DNA of 64,000 bases from Anaerolineae bacterium (GCA_019637555.1 JAHBVK010000019.1:34990-98989); one strand, 5' to 3'. Shown: positions 25,153 to 34,318, counted from the first letter of the stretch. The notes: generated by a model from the letters alone, not told the origin. Numbers and translations are program-made.

Positions 25153-25902
25153 ATGAAAGCGAAATTTGTCTTTATCGTCTTACTGTTATTAAGCGTAGCA
25201 GCCATGCCTGTGGTGGTATCGGCACAAGATGGTGATCCCGCAGGTGATGTTGATGTAACTAGCGACGGCAAGGCTTACAAATCGTACCTAGCGGTACCCG
25301 AAGGCGACGGACCATTCCCCGCGATCATCCTGATCCACTCGTTCCGGGGATTGGAAGAAGGCTACCGCACCATGACCGATAATCTGGCGAAGGAAGGCTT
25401 CGTGGTGCTGGCAGTCGGCTGGCAAACATTCGGTCAGGAGTTGGCGGATGATGTCATGATGCAGCTTCTCAACGACAGCGTGACCTATCTGACTGCCCGC
25501 AGCGATGTGGATGCCGAGCGCCTCGGTTTGACTGGATTCTGCGCTGGTGGACGCTACACCATGCTGATGCTGCCGCAGATGAAGATGTTCAAGGCAGGCG
25601 TAGCGTGGTACGGCTTCCCCAACAATGGAACGCCCCCTCCAGCCAGCTTCATCGACCAGCTTGATGCACCGATGCTGATCATTCACGGCACGGAAGATCA
25701 ACCGAGTCCAATCGCCAGCATCTACGAGTACGCCACCAAGTTGCAGTCAGCGGGCAAAACCTTTGAACTCAAGGTTTACTCCGGCGAACCGCACGGTTTC
25801 ATGATCCAGAACGGACAGCTTCGTACCGATGACGTAGGCACGGACGCCTTCAACGAAATGGCGGAGTTCTTCTCCCGCAAACTTGCACCAGCAGCGAGCT
25901 AG
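25153..25902 (+). CDS. exported dienelactone-hydrolase-family protein
   Basis: 249-residue alpha/beta hydrolase with a signal peptide (MKAKFVFIVLLLLSVAAMPVVVSAQ). The catalytic triad has the dienelactone hydrolase form with cysteine nucleophile: C130 in GFCAGG, D182 in HGTEDQ, H214 in EPHGF. Start is ATG 25153 with AAAGGA nine bases upstream; the frame is open to a TTG at 25135. Typical dienelactone hydrolases are cytoplasmic, so export suggests a different ester or lactone substrate at the cell surface. A second exported hydrolase of the same superfamily, with Ser nucleophile, is at 63143. Confidence 0.9.
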   Translation: MKAKFVFIVLLLLSVAAMPVVVSAQDGDPAGDVDVTSDGKAYKSYLAVPEGDGPFPAIILIHSFRGLEEGYRTMTDNLAKEGFVVLAVGWQTFGQELADDVMMQLLNDSVTYLTARSDVDAERLGLTGFCAGGRYTMLMLPQMKMFKAGVAWYGFPNNGTPPPASFIDQLDAPMLIIHGTEDQPSPIASIYEYATKLQSAGKTFELKVYSGEPHGFMIQNGQLRTDDVGTDAFNEMAEFFSRKLAPAAS

Positions 25903-25930
25903 GCGCAATACGAATTACTGTTAGCAACGC

Positions 25931-25955
25931 GAAGGCGGCTCATTGAGCCGCCTTC
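25931..25955. terminator. bidirectional terminator hairpin
   Basis: GAAGGCGGCTC (25931-25941) and GAGCCGCCTTC (25945-25955) form a perfect 11-bp stem with a 3-base loop between the convergent hydrolase and the 26001-26345 gene. Confidence 0.8.
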
Positions 25956-26000
25956 ATAATGTCGCTAAAGTCTGAACAGTCGTCGCGCCAGATGTTGCGG

Positions 26001-26345
26001 TTAAATCTCCAGCTTCGGTTGTTGAGCCGCCTGCTGCGTTTCCCACGCCTCTCTGGTGACCATATCGCCGCCTGAGATCTCCGAATCCTTCAGCTTGCGA
26101 GACTTGTCGTAAGTTAGCTCAACCTCAATCGGATCGTAGCCGCGCGTGCCGTGCAGCAGCTTACGCACAAAGTAACTGTTACCATCATCGCTGGCTGAGA
26201 GATCGTTGTTGGGATTGACGCGCAGACGGATGATCTCGCCCGTCTTTTTCGATTTGATGTAGTAGTACAGCCCGATGTCCGATCCTGACATGGCACCGCC
26301 GCCACCGCCGAACAGCATCTGACTGATTCGTTTGAAGAAGCCCAT
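26001..26345 (-). CDS. small hypothetical protein, co-oriented with tmk
   Basis: 114 residues. The N-terminus (GFFKRISQMLFGGGG) is amphipathic and glycine-rich; the middle reads YYYIKSKKTGEIIRLRVNPNNDLS...GNSYFVRKLLHGTRGYDPIEVELTYDKSRKL, a compact beta-rich pattern of unknown fold. It follows tmk on the same strand after 47 bases and ends at a bidirectional terminator, so tmk and this gene probably share a transcript. I know of no function; the pairing with tmk is the only clue. Confidence 0.75.
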   Translation of the reverse strand: MGFFKRISQMLFGGGGGAMSGSDIGLYYYIKSKKTGEIIRLRVNPNNDLSASDDGNSYFVRKLLHGTRGYDPIEVELTYDKSRKLKDSEISGGDMVTREAWETQQAAQQPKLEI

Positions 26346-26392
26346 TTTTTCTACTCGTTTTAACTATCGAACCGCTGCCGAGAATACCATTT

Positions 26393-27019
26393 TTAGGGCT
26401 GCGATTGCAACGGAAACACTTGCCGCAGCACATCGATCACAGCCGCAAGCACCTGAGGGATCGTGCCATCGGCGTTTGCTTCTACAATGCGCTCACCGCG
26501 ATTGCGCAAGAACTCGATAGCGGTATCGTACTTGGCGCGCTTTTCGTGCAAGTTCTCCTCGAATAGTTCGCGACTTTGCCCCCGATTGCCAATACGTTGA
26601 TAGCATACTTCGTCACTGGCATTGAGAAAAATCGTCAGATCGGGCGGGCGCGATCCACCGTTGATTTGCCACACATAATCCAGCGGAGTCGTTTTGGTCG
26701 TCTGATAAACCAGCGACGAGAGATAATAGCGATCACAAATGACGATACTGCCATCACGCGCCAAGAATGGCTCGACATCTTTATTCAAATGATCGGCGCG
26801 ATTGGTAGCAAATGCCAGCGCCAGCGTCCGCGCCGAGATCGTCATTTCTTTCCGCAGCACCGCACGGATCAACTCACCGCTGAACGATTCGTCGTGCGGC
26901 TCATAGGTTAGCAACACTTTCTCCGCGCCGATTTGCGCCTTGAGATGTGCCGCCAGATCCCGCGCGATTACCGTCTTGCCTGAACCATCTAACCCCTCAA
27001 TGACGAGGAAAAAGCCCAT
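26393..27019 (-). CDS. tmk: thymidylate kinase
   Basis: Phosphorylates dTMP to dTDP. The 208-residue sequence has the P-loop GLDGSGKT (residues 8-15), the dTMP-binding DRYYLSSLVYQ (DR(Y/H) motif), and a LID segment after FLNASDEVCYQRIGNRGQSRELFEE. The P-loop begins E-G-L-D-G-S-G-K-T as in bacterial Tmk, and the length is normal. The LID carries arginines (R-I-G-N-R-G-Q-S-R), resembling the E. coli-like class. Adjacent to a small conserved hypothetical gene on the same strand. Confidence 0.94.
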   Translation of the reverse strand: MGFFLVIEGLDGSGKTVIARDLAAHLKAQIGAEKVLLTYEPHDESFSGELIRAVLRKEMTISARTLALAFATNRADHLNKDVEPFLARDGSIVICDRYYLSSLVYQTTKTTPLDYVWQINGGSRPPDLTIFLNASDEVCYQRIGNRGQSRELFEENLHEKRAKYDTAIEFLRNRGERIVEANADGTIPQVLAAVIDVLRQVFPLQSQP

Positions 27020-27234
27020 GAATCACTCCCCGATTGTCAACTATGCTGTCGATTCTACCTTTCCCGCATAACTCATAACAGATCAGTTTCAGTCGCGTCA
27101 CACGCTTATCCAGTCTGGTTGACTTGCCTATAGCCGCGCTGTATAATCCCGCCTGATTCCACTATGCGTTTATGCTTAATCAATGATCTGTCAGCGTATG
27201 GGGTCATTTTAGCAGTGAGCCTAGAGGCGGGATA

Positions 27235-28125
27235 ATGGCAAGACAGTTACGCGGAACCCTCCAAGACCTCCACATGACCCAGTTATTGCATTTGATCAAT
27301 CTCGCTAAAAAGACGGGCACTCTGCACGTCTATGAGGGCGTGGCGACTGGTAAAGACATCATCATGGGAGATGGCGAAACCCGACGCCCCGAACTGGTTC
27401 CCGGCAAGGAGCGCGTGAAGGTAGCTTTCCGCGAAGGTAAGCTGATCCACGCAGTATCCGGCGAACGCGATGGTCATCTAGCTACTGTGCTTAACAAAGC
27501 GGGCAAACTCAGCGACGAGCAGCATCGCCTGATCCGCCAGAAAGCGGCGCAGGCAAGCGATAAAGCGCTGGCACTGCTGTTGATCAACGCCAACTATGTT
27601 TCGCAGTCGGATGTGGTTCAGAGTGTTCGTAAGTACACGCTGGAGATCATGTACGATCTGATGACGTGGGAGCGCGAACCTTTCTTGTTCGAAGAAGGCG
27701 AGCAGCCGCCCGCTGATCGCATCACCGTGCCCGTCGATCTGGAAAATGTGATCATTGAAGGCACGCGCACCAATCAGCGCAACGAGCAGCTACTTAAGGA
27801 ACTGCCCAACCTCGACTTCGCGCTCAAGTTCCCGGAATCGCCAAGCGAGAAGTTCAAGGGCATTCAACTCAGCGTCGAAGAATGGCGCGTCGTTTCCTTC
27901 ATCAATCCCAAAAACTCTATCCGCCAGATCGCTAAAGCCTGTAATATGACTGACATGGAAATCCGGCGCATCGTCTACGGACTGCTGAATGCCGGGTTGG
28001 TTGAACTGGTGCGTCCGCAGCTACCGGATGGCGCAAAGCCGGGTGGCAGACCGGGACCAAGACCGATCACACCGCAGCAGCGCCCGGTGATCAACAAGCT
28101 GATCGAGCGTATCAAGAATCTGTAG
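27235..28125 (+). CDS. DUF4388 domain protein
   Basis: 296 residues. The N-terminal DUF4388 region (RGTLQDLHMTQLLHLINLAKKTGTLHVYEG...VAFREGKLIHAVSGERDG) is followed by a helical segment (LSDEQHRLIRQKAAQASDKALALLLINANYVSQSDVVQSV) and a C-terminal winged-helix-like region (VVSFINPKNSIRQIAKACNMTDMEIRRIVYGLLNAGLVEL). Such proteins are common beside Ras-like GTPases and roadblock proteins in Chloroflexota, Deinococcota and myxobacteria and are thought to be adaptors. The small GTPase gene 63 bases downstream fits this. Its molecular role is not established. Confidence 0.85.
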   Translation: MARQLRGTLQDLHMTQLLHLINLAKKTGTLHVYEGVATGKDIIMGDGETRRPELVPGKERVKVAFREGKLIHAVSGERDGHLATVLNKAGKLSDEQHRLIRQKAAQASDKALALLLINANYVSQSDVVQSVRKYTLEIMYDLMTWEREPFLFEEGEQPPADRITVPVDLENVIIEGTRTNQRNEQLLKELPNLDFALKFPESPSEKFKGIQLSVEEWRVVSFINPKNSIRQIAKACNMTDMEIRRIVYGLLNAGLVELVRPQLPDGAKPGGRPGPRPITPQQRPVINKLIERIKNL

Positions 28126-28188
28126 CCGAACTTTGTTTAACCTGAGCATCTCGTCCAATTTGAACCGGACAGTGAGAGAGTAGCACCG

Positions 28189-28725
28189 ATGCAAACTGTG
28201 AAGATGGTCATCACCGGACCGTATGCCTCCGGTAAAACGGAGTTCATTCGCTCCATCAGTGAAATCGATGTAGTGTCCACCGAGTCGAAAGTGTCAGAAG
28301 GCACTTACGAGTCCACCATCAAGGATCAGACGACGGTGGCGATGGACTTCGGGCGCATCACCGTTGATGACGATCTGGTGTTGTATCTGTTCGGTACGCC
28401 GGGGCAGCGCCGCTTCGATTTCATGTGGGAAATTCTGGCGGAAGGTATGCTCGGCTTCGTAGTCATGGTCGACAGCACCAAGCCGGAAACGTTCCGCGAG
28501 GCGAAGTCGATTTTAGAGACCTTCCGCGCCTACGCCCCCACACCTTATGTAGTAGCGGCAAACAAGCAAGATATGACGGATGCGTGGCCCACCGACGATC
28601 TACGAATCGCCCTACGAATCGAAGATCACGTTAAGCTGCTGCCCTGCGTCGCGCGCGATAAGGAAACCGTCAAGCAGGTGCTGCTGGAACTGCTGTACGC
28701 CATCCTTGAAGAGATGGATACGTAA
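28189..28725 (+). CDS. MglA/Arf-like small GTPase
   Basis: 178-residue Ras-superfamily GTPase. G1 is GPYASGKT (residues 10-17), G3 is GTPGQRRF with the Gln of active GTPases, G4 is NKQD; the segment YESTIKDQTTVAMDFGRI holds the G2/switch-I threonine. Bacterial members include MglA, which sets cell polarity with roadblock-domain GAPs. No roadblock gene is in the window; the DUF4388 gene immediately upstream is the probable partner. A strong hairpin follows at 28752-28797, so the pair likely forms its own transcription unit. Confidence 0.9.
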   Translation: MQTVKMVITGPYASGKTEFIRSISEIDVVSTESKVSEGTYESTIKDQTTVAMDFGRITVDDDLVLYLFGTPGQRRFDFMWEILAEGMLGFVVMVDSTKPETFREAKSILETFRAYAPTPYVVAANKQDMTDAWPTDDLRIALRIEDHVKLLPCVARDKETVKQVLLELLYAILEEMDT

Positions 28726-28751
28726 AACATAGACTCCCTCTGACCTCTCTA

Positions 28752-28797
28752 ACGCTAATCCTCGCTGCCATAAATCCGCAGTACGAGGCTTTAGCGT
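28752..28797 (+). terminator. hairpin after the DUF4388/GTPase pair
   Basis: ACGCTAA (28752-28758) pairs with TTAGCGT (28791-28797), with CCTCG (28760-28764) and CGAGG (28784-28788) continuing the stem. No U-run follows; a TACAAT box for the next gene comes soon after. Confidence 0.5.
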
Positions 28798-28830
28798 AAA
28801 GAGGATTACAATCACCAATTAGGAACTAGC

Positions 28831-29637
28831 GTGGCTTCGCTCGTCACCGATCAAGGCATCATTCACTACGAAACATACGGACGCGGACGCCCTGTGCTGC
28901 TGCTTCACGGCTGGCTTGGCTCGTGGCAGTTGTGGCGCAACACTATCGAAGTGTTGGGCAAAGATTTCCGCACCTATGCGCTCGATTTCTGGGGCTTCGG
29001 CAACTCCGATGCCAACACCGAACAGAACTTCGCCGTCGATAACTTCGTGGAGATGGTGGCGCAGTTCATGGATCGTTTGGGCATCCCCAAAGCGCCGATC
29101 ATCGGGCATTCGATGGGCGGCACGGTGGCGCTAAGTATGGCGATTCGTTACCCCGAAAAAGTGGTCAAGGTGATTGTGGTCGGTTCGCCGATCACTGGAT
29201 CGTCGCTGAACTTCTTCCTCAAACTGGCGGGAGTTCCATTCATCGCCGCGCTGCTGTTCCGCTTTCCGATTTTGCTCAAGACCGTGATCGGCTTGATCGC
29301 TTATTTTCTGAGCACACCTAAAGATCGCGGTACGGTCTCTCGCATGATCATGAAAGACCTCTCGCAAGTGACCATGCACTCCTTCTTTCAGAGCATCGGC
29401 ACCCTGCGGAAAACCGACCTTCGTCCGGTACTGAAGCAGGTACATACGCCCACACTCGGCATTTACGGGCGCTGGGATTTCATCGTCCATCCCAACCAGA
29501 ATAAGGCGCTGACCAATGGTGTCCCCGCCGCTGAAATCTCGTGGTATAAAGACGCCGGACATTTCGTGATGATGGATGATCCTGACCGCTTCAACGAAGA
29601 TTTGCGGCATTTCCTGTTCACCAAGCACGGCGGCTGA
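28831..29637 (+). CDS. alpha/beta hydrolase
   Basis: 268-residue alpha/beta-fold hydrolase. The oxyanion region is VLLLHGWLGSWQLWRN, the nucleophile elbow GHSMGG (Ser in IIGHSMGGTVAL), the acid D in YGRWDFIV, and the His in DAGHFVMMDDP. Start is GTG at 28831. A hydrophobic cap (LNFFLKLAGVPFIAALLFRFPILLKTVIGLIAYFLS) could sit at the membrane, suggesting a lipophilic ester substrate. It probably forms an operon with the LysE gene 40 bases downstream, although no metabolic link is evident. Confidence 0.9.
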   Translation: MASLVTDQGIIHYETYGRGRPVLLLHGWLGSWQLWRNTIEVLGKDFRTYALDFWGFGNSDANTEQNFAVDNFVEMVAQFMDRLGIPKAPIIGHSMGGTVALSMAIRYPEKVVKVIVVGSPITGSSLNFFLKLAGVPFIAALLFRFPILLKTVIGLIAYFLSTPKDRGTVSRMIMKDLSQVTMHSFFQSIGTLRKTDLRPVLKQVHTPTLGIYGRWDFIVHPNQNKALTNGVPAAEISWYKDAGHFVMMDDPDRFNEDLRHFLFTKHGG

Positions 29638-29677
29638 TCGCTAATTCCTAAGCCGCTATCCTCTCGGAGTCTCCTCA

Positions 29678-30298
29678 TTGTCCGATCTTGTCGCCTTCAT
29701 CGGGCTGTCGTTATCCGTGATCATGATTCCCGGCTCAAATACGCTGCTGGTGGTGCAGAACACGCTGGAACGTGGCGCACGCAGCGGCATCCTCACCGTA
29801 ATCGGCGGCAATCTCGGCATCCTGCTGCAAGGGCTGATCGTCGCCTTCGGGTTATCGCTGGAAGCGGCACGATCACCGATAGTCGTAAACACATTGAAAT
29901 CTGCTGGCGGCATTTTTCTGATCTTCTTGGGTGTGCGTTTCATCTGGACTGCGGTGCAACTACTGCGCACGCGGCGCACTCTCGAGGTCTCGGAGGAGGC
30001 AAGCAACCGCACCTTCTATGAGGCGTTTGTCGCTTACGTCCTCACCGCCGACACCGCGATCTTTTTCCTGACCGTGACGCCGCAGTTTATCCATACCAGC
30101 GTTGGTGACTCGCCGTTTCTCAAGACGATCCTGTTCACACTGTTATACATCACGCTGCGTTTCGTGTGGATGGGTGTCGTGGTCGCCTTTTCCGCGCAGA
30201 TGCGCCGCTGGCTGCGCGATGTACGCGTGCGCAGCGTGATCCAGATCATCGCAGGCGCGATCTGTATTTATCTGGGCATCCGCTTACTGCTGCGCTAA
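29678..30298 (+). CDS. LysE/RhtB-family exporter
   Basis: 206-residue inner-membrane exporter with six predicted helices, of the family exporting amino acids or homoserine lactones. The N-terminal motif IMIPGSNTLLVVQNTLERGARSGILTVIGGNLG is the family signature (PGP.....V.....G...G......G...G). TTG start at 29678; no other start fits the beginning of helix 1. Substrate not deducible. Two hairpins follow at 30322-30368. Confidence 0.9.
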   Translation: MSDLVAFIGLSLSVIMIPGSNTLLVVQNTLERGARSGILTVIGGNLGILLQGLIVAFGLSLEAARSPIVVNTLKSAGGIFLIFLGVRFIWTAVQLLRTRRTLEVSEEASNRTFYEAFVAYVLTADTAIFFLTVTPQFIHTSVGDSPFLKTILFTLLYITLRFVWMGVVVAFSAQMRRWLRDVRVRSVIQIIAGAICIYLGIRLLLR

Positions 30299-30321
30299 TC
30301 ATCGAAGCAAATCCAATAACG

Positions 30322-30368
30322 AGTCCCGAAGGGACTTTGTTCGTTCAGCCCGGCAATTCATTGCCGGG
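30322..30368. terminator. two tandem hairpins between convergent genes
   Basis: AGTCCC-GAA-GGGACT (30322-30336) followed by TTTGTT serves the LysE gene. CCCGGCAA-TTCA-TTGCCGGG (30349-30368) lies next to the end of the minus-strand glycosyltransferase. Confidence 0.7.
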
Positions 30369-30377
30369 AATAGCCAA

Positions 30378-32672
30378 CTAATTTACGTTCCCTGAATCCG
30401 ATCCCTTCGCCGCTGTAGTCGCCTCTGCCTTCGACCCCGTTAAGCGTCCTGTCACCTGCTCATACCACTTCAGTCGCCGCGATCCTAAGGGCAGCAGTTT
30501 CAGTTTCAAATCCCACCAGCGTGTGACCAGACTGTAGGTTGCCTTCCACGCCTTCGTTTCTTGAATCTCGTGGGTGGCAAACTTGCGATCAATAGTGCGT
30601 TCGCGGCGCATCAATTCTACATTCAGGTGTGTCATCCAACGCGCCAACGCCGGATCAATGACCGGAGTCGTCCGCTGGATCGCCGCCGTTTGTGCCTCAC
30701 GGATCGCTTGATCCAGTTGTTCGGCGGTTTGCTTCATCGCAAACAGATCGGTAATCCGCTTGCGGGCGCGCTTCTGCACGATCTGGCGGCGAAGTGGGTC
30801 GGTGAGCAAGCCCTTGAGCGTCTCCACGTAACCGCCTAATTCAGCAGCTTTATCGTCCTGACGCGGGATTAAATAGCCTGTCTCCGGCGTCACCAGCTCA
30901 CGCGCTCCACCGACATCTGCCGCGACGGGGATCACTTCCATTGACATCGCTTCGTAGAGCACAGCGGCGATCCCTTCGTGCTGGCTGGGCAGCAGTAGAA
31001 TATCCGCACCCGCCATGATCTCGCGCACACGCTCATTCGATTGGCTGCCCAAACAGCGCACCTTCTCTGCCAAGCCCATTTCTTTCAGATTGCTTTGCAG
31101 CATCGGCAGCTCTTCACCATCTCCGATCACGAAGGCGGCGAAGTTCAGATTCGCCTCGTTCAGCCGCTTGATCACGTTGGCGAACAGCAGCGGACGCTTG
31201 CGCGCCACCACGCGCCCCACGAAGAGGATGATCGGCGTCTCGTCGCGGATGCCCAAACTCTCGCGCACGACGGGACGTTCGTAAGCGGCTGGCGTCCACA
31301 GATCGGGATCAACTCCCGCGCGGACCAATTTCAAGCGGCTGGCATCTGCGCCATTCCGCTGCATCCACGATTTCAGATGTTCGCTGGCAACGATGTTGAC
31401 ATCAATCGGGGGACGCACTCTTGCCGCCATGGAGGGGTAACCACCGCTGCGCCAGCCCGGTTGTTCCATGTGATTGAAGTCGAGCAGCGCCACCTCCGGA
31501 TGCCGCGATTGTAGATAGGGCAGCATCAGATAACCGTTTTCGCTGTTGCTGATCACTATCGCATTGATGCCCCGCGATTCGATCAGATAGCTCAGGAAGC
31601 GTGGATAATCGATGCGGTTGAGGAAGGCATCCAGCGAGAAAATATCCGGTGTCACCGTCAGGAATTCGTTGTACCAATCGTTCTGCGCGGGCGCTGTAGT
31701 GACGATGGTGAATTTGTAGTTACGGGCGCTGAGAGCACGCATCGCTTCGAGGTTGAAACGATCTGCGCCGCTTTGTTCCAGCCATGGCAGCAGCATCAGC
31801 ACGCGGGTTTCACTCTGTTTGCGTTCCACCCGATTGCGAAATGGCAGCGTCATCTCGATCTCGGCATATTCAACTTCAGGCTTCCATAATGGATTGGGGA
31901 ACTTCTGACCCATCTCACCAAAGCGCTCTTGCAAGGTGCTGATGAACTGCTTCTCCTCCTCCATACTCATCTGATGACGAAGGGAATGTTCTTGCCCTTG
32001 CCAGCGAAACCACGTCAGGTATTCCTGAATGGTGTAGCCCCAATGCCCGCGCTGCGCCATCCGCAGCCAGAACTCCCAGTCCTCGTTGCCCTTACGCAAA
32101 CTTTCATCATAACCGCCGATGTCGCGCCATGCCTCTCGCCGGATCAAAGCGCACATGTGTACCCAATTGCGCGTCAGGAAATCGGCAAGGCGGCTGAAGC
32201 CTTCGCGCCACAGGCTTTCCGTCTGCCCGAAGTTAACCGTCCAACTATTGACGAAAGAAAACTGCGGCTGTGTTTCCAACAACCAGATCGCTTTTTCCAG
32301 AAAGGTTGGCTCTACCAAGTCGTCGGCGTCGATCTGGAAGATGTAGCGCCCGCTCGATTCTTTGACAGCACGGTTACGCGCTGCACTAGGACCGAGGTTA
32401 TCCTGTTTCACAAGGCGCACGCGCGCATCCAGCTTAGGCAAGCGTTCTAGCTGACTCTGGCTTTCCGCATCCGTCGTACCGTCGTTGACTACGATCCATT
32501 CCCAATCAACGAAGGACATACGCAGCAGCGAACGCGCTGTCTCCCAGAAGACTGGACCCGCATTGAAGTAGGGGGTAATGATGCTGACGAGAGGATCGCT
32601 GTGACTGCCGGGGCGGTAACCGTAATCGGCGCGCTGGGTGCTGACAGGCGTAAGGCTGAAATCCGGTTTCAT
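30378..32672 (-). CDS. bifunctional glycosyltransferase, GT2 + GT4 fusion
   Basis: 764 residues with two catalytic modules. Residues 27-250 are a GT-A family 2 transferase (VSIITPYFNAGPVFWETARSLL, WIVVNDGTTD, IDADD as the DXD motif, and KGNEDWEFWLRMAQRG with the ED catalytic base). Residues about 295-670 are a GT-B family 4 transferase (VLMLLPWLEQSGADRFNLE, FVGRVVARKRPLL, LLPSQHEGIAAVLYEAMSMEVIPVAADVGGARELV with the E-X7-E motif). Such fusions build surface polysaccharides by adding two sugars in succession. Cytoplasmic, no membrane segment. It stands apart from the main glycan cluster at 39.8-49.7 kb. Confidence 0.9.
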   Translation of the reverse strand: MKPDFSLTPVSTQRADYGYRPGSHSDPLVSIITPYFNAGPVFWETARSLLRMSFVDWEWIVVNDGTTDAESQSQLERLPKLDARVRLVKQDNLGPSAARNRAVKESSGRYIFQIDADDLVEPTFLEKAIWLLETQPQFSFVNSWTVNFGQTESLWREGFSRLADFLTRNWVHMCALIRREAWRDIGGYDESLRKGNEDWEFWLRMAQRGHWGYTIQEYLTWFRWQGQEHSLRHQMSMEEEKQFISTLQERFGEMGQKFPNPLWKPEVEYAEIEMTLPFRNRVERKQSETRVLMLLPWLEQSGADRFNLEAMRALSARNYKFTIVTTAPAQNDWYNEFLTVTPDIFSLDAFLNRIDYPRFLSYLIESRGINAIVISNSENGYLMLPYLQSRHPEVALLDFNHMEQPGWRSGGYPSMAARVRPPIDVNIVASEHLKSWMQRNGADASRLKLVRAGVDPDLWTPAAYERPVVRESLGIRDETPIILFVGRVVARKRPLLFANVIKRLNEANLNFAAFVIGDGEELPMLQSNLKEMGLAEKVRCLGSQSNERVREIMAGADILLLPSQHEGIAAVLYEAMSMEVIPVAADVGGARELVTPETGYLIPRQDDKAAELGGYVETLKGLLTDPLRRQIVQKRARKRITDLFAMKQTAEQLDQAIREAQTAAIQRTTPVIDPALARWMTHLNVELMRRERTIDRKFATHEIQETKAWKATYSLVTRWWDLKLKLLPLGSRRLKWYEQVTGRLTGSKAEATTAAKGSDSGNVN

Positions 32673-33000
32673 AGATGCATGGCTCCGCTGGCTTCGTTGT
32701 GCTTGCCGGAACAGGCAGACATATTGCAGGTGAAGCTATGTGATTATTATGTGCGGAATGGCGCTGTTCGCCAATAGGTGTTCTATAACAACCGGAGTTA
32801 CAAGGCAGATCGCAGCGATAAGCAGAGGTAAAGTAAAAGAACGCGAAATTCCTCCGCGTTCGATGAATAATCGTACCTCGCTGATCCAAACCCCGTCAAT
32901 ACTTACGATGGAGTCGCAGCAGCACTTCTTTTACACTCCTTGACTAGAGGCACGTGCATCACTTTGCCCTGATCAAGTACATGATCAACAGGAGTCAGCC
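32673..33000. other. intergenic between divergent genes
   Basis: No gene seen in 328 bases. It contains a GAACGCG/CGCGTTC hairpin (32839-32861) and two TGATCA copies six bases apart (32970-32975 and 32982-32987) just before the SD (AGGAG) of the flavin oxidoreductase gene, possibly an operator. Confidence 0.4.
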
Positions 33001-33870
33001 ATGAAATTTGGGATAACGCTGCCGCCGTTCGGAGATTATGCCGATCCGCGCTACTTCGCTGAGACCGCCCGAGTAGCAGAGAGTCTCGGTTGGGATGGCT
33101 TGTTCATCTGGGATCACGTCTTTTTCGATCCCAGTTTCCACCCTAATCTCGATGTCTGGGTGGGACTTGCCGCCGCTGCCAGCGTCAGCAGCACGATCCG
33201 GCTGGGTACGCTGATCACGCCCCTCGCACGGCGGCGTCCTTGGGTGCTGGCACGCCAAACCGTGTCACTAGATCGCCTCTCCAACGGACGCTTAACGCTA
33301 GGCGTCGGCTTGGGCGATCCGGCGCAGTGGGACTTCGCTTTCTTTAATGAAACCACTGATCCCAAAATCCGTGCTCAAATGCTGGATGAAGGCTTGGCAC
33401 TGATGACGGGCTTGTGGACGGGTGAGCCATTCGGCTATCAAGGAACGCACTATCAGATGCAGCAAGTGCGCTTCCAACCGACGCCCGTACAGTCGCCGCG
33501 CATCCCCATCTGGGTTGGCGGCAACTTCCCCAACAAACCGCCGATGCGCCGCGCTGCCCGTTGGGATGGCTTCTATCCGATCAAATGGGATGGCGGCATG
33601 ACACCGCAAGATTGGCGTGAGGTGTGGAGTTATATCAGCCAGCAGCGCCCCACTGACGCGCCTTTCGATCTGGTCAATGGTGGACGTGTGCCTGATGATC
33701 AATGGATGCACGCCAGCTCAGTGATCGAGCCGTATGCGGAAGTCGGTGTGACGTGGTGGATCGAGGATGTCAGTCCGTGGCGCTTCGGGCATAGCTGGGA
33801 AATACAGTGGCAGCCCGAATTCACACGGCAAATGGACGATCTCATACGGCGCGGACCGCCACGCCTCTAG
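33001..33870 (+). CDS. LLM-class flavin-dependent oxidoreductase
   Basis: 289-residue luciferase-like monooxygenase-fold enzyme using FMN or F420. It has the family landmarks MKFGITLPPFGDYADPRYFAETARVAESLGWDGLFIWDHV, TIRLGTLITPLARRRPWVLARQTVSLDRLSNGRLTLGVGLG, and PRIPIWVGGNFPNKPPMRRAARWDGFYPI. The layout (G-X-G-LG, W-VGG) matches F420-dependent members found in Actinobacteria and Chloroflexota, but the cofactor cannot be settled here. SD AGGAG seven bases from ATG. Followed by a bidirectional hairpin. Confidence 0.9.
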   Translation: MKFGITLPPFGDYADPRYFAETARVAESLGWDGLFIWDHVFFDPSFHPNLDVWVGLAAAASVSSTIRLGTLITPLARRRPWVLARQTVSLDRLSNGRLTLGVGLGDPAQWDFAFFNETTDPKIRAQMLDEGLALMTGLWTGEPFGYQGTHYQMQQVRFQPTPVQSPRIPIWVGGNFPNKPPMRRAARWDGFYPIKWDGGMTPQDWREVWSYISQQRPTDAPFDLVNGGRVPDDQWMHASSVIEPYAEVGVTWWIEDVSPWRFGHSWEIQWQPEFTRQMDDLIRRGPPRL

Positions 33871-33925
33871 CGCAAACGCAATCTTGTCCGTTTGCCAACG
33901 TTCCACAAACGAAATTGCTGATCCA

Positions 33926-33955
33926 GCCCCTGTTATTCCTACGGATTTCAGGGGC
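33926..33955. terminator. bidirectional hairpin
   Basis: GCCCCTG (33926-33932) pairs with CAGGGGC (33949-33955) between the convergent oxidoreductase and sdpI-like genes. Confidence 0.6.
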
Positions 33956-33974
33956 ACAACTCAGGTTAATGGCG

Positions 33975-34316
33975 CTACAGCGAACGCAGCTTAACGAATG
34001 TCATAATCATGACGGCGCTGATGATCACCAGTAGTACCGTGCCGGTGATGGACACGTAATCTACTGCCGACCAGTTGGGCAGCAGCGCCGTGCCAACACT
34101 GACGAACAGCGAGAGGATGCCAGCCACGAACAGCCCTTTGCCTGCGTAAGTGTTGATCGCGTACCACGTCTGCGGATTCTTGAGTGTTTTCGGCGTCCGC
34201 ACCCCGTACCACCAATTCGGCTGCACCTTGCCTTGCATCATCGGCACCGCGATGATCGTCAGGACGGCGCTGCACACAATGAACAGCACAACGGTAAGAG
34301 CTTTCTCGGCTTCCAC
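33975..34316 (-). CDS. SdpI/YhfL-family membrane protein
   Basis: 113 residues, three hydrophobic segments. The family signature is present: VPMMQGKVQPNWWYGVRTPKTLKNPQTWYAINTYAGKGL (P-N-x-W-Y-G-x-R-T-P-x-T-L). SdpI of Bacillus is an immunity and signal-transducing protein for the SdpC toxin, but most family members lack a linked toxin and their role is unknown. Its start lies two bases after the pgl stop, so the two are almost certainly one operon, which is not explained by known function. Confidence 0.85.
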   Translation of the reverse strand: MEAEKALTVVLFIVCSAVLTIIAVPMMQGKVQPNWWYGVRTPKTLKNPQTWYAINTYAGKGLFVAGILSLFVSVGTALLPNWSAVDYVSITGTVLLVIISAVMIMTFVKLRSL

Positions 34317-34318
34317 AG

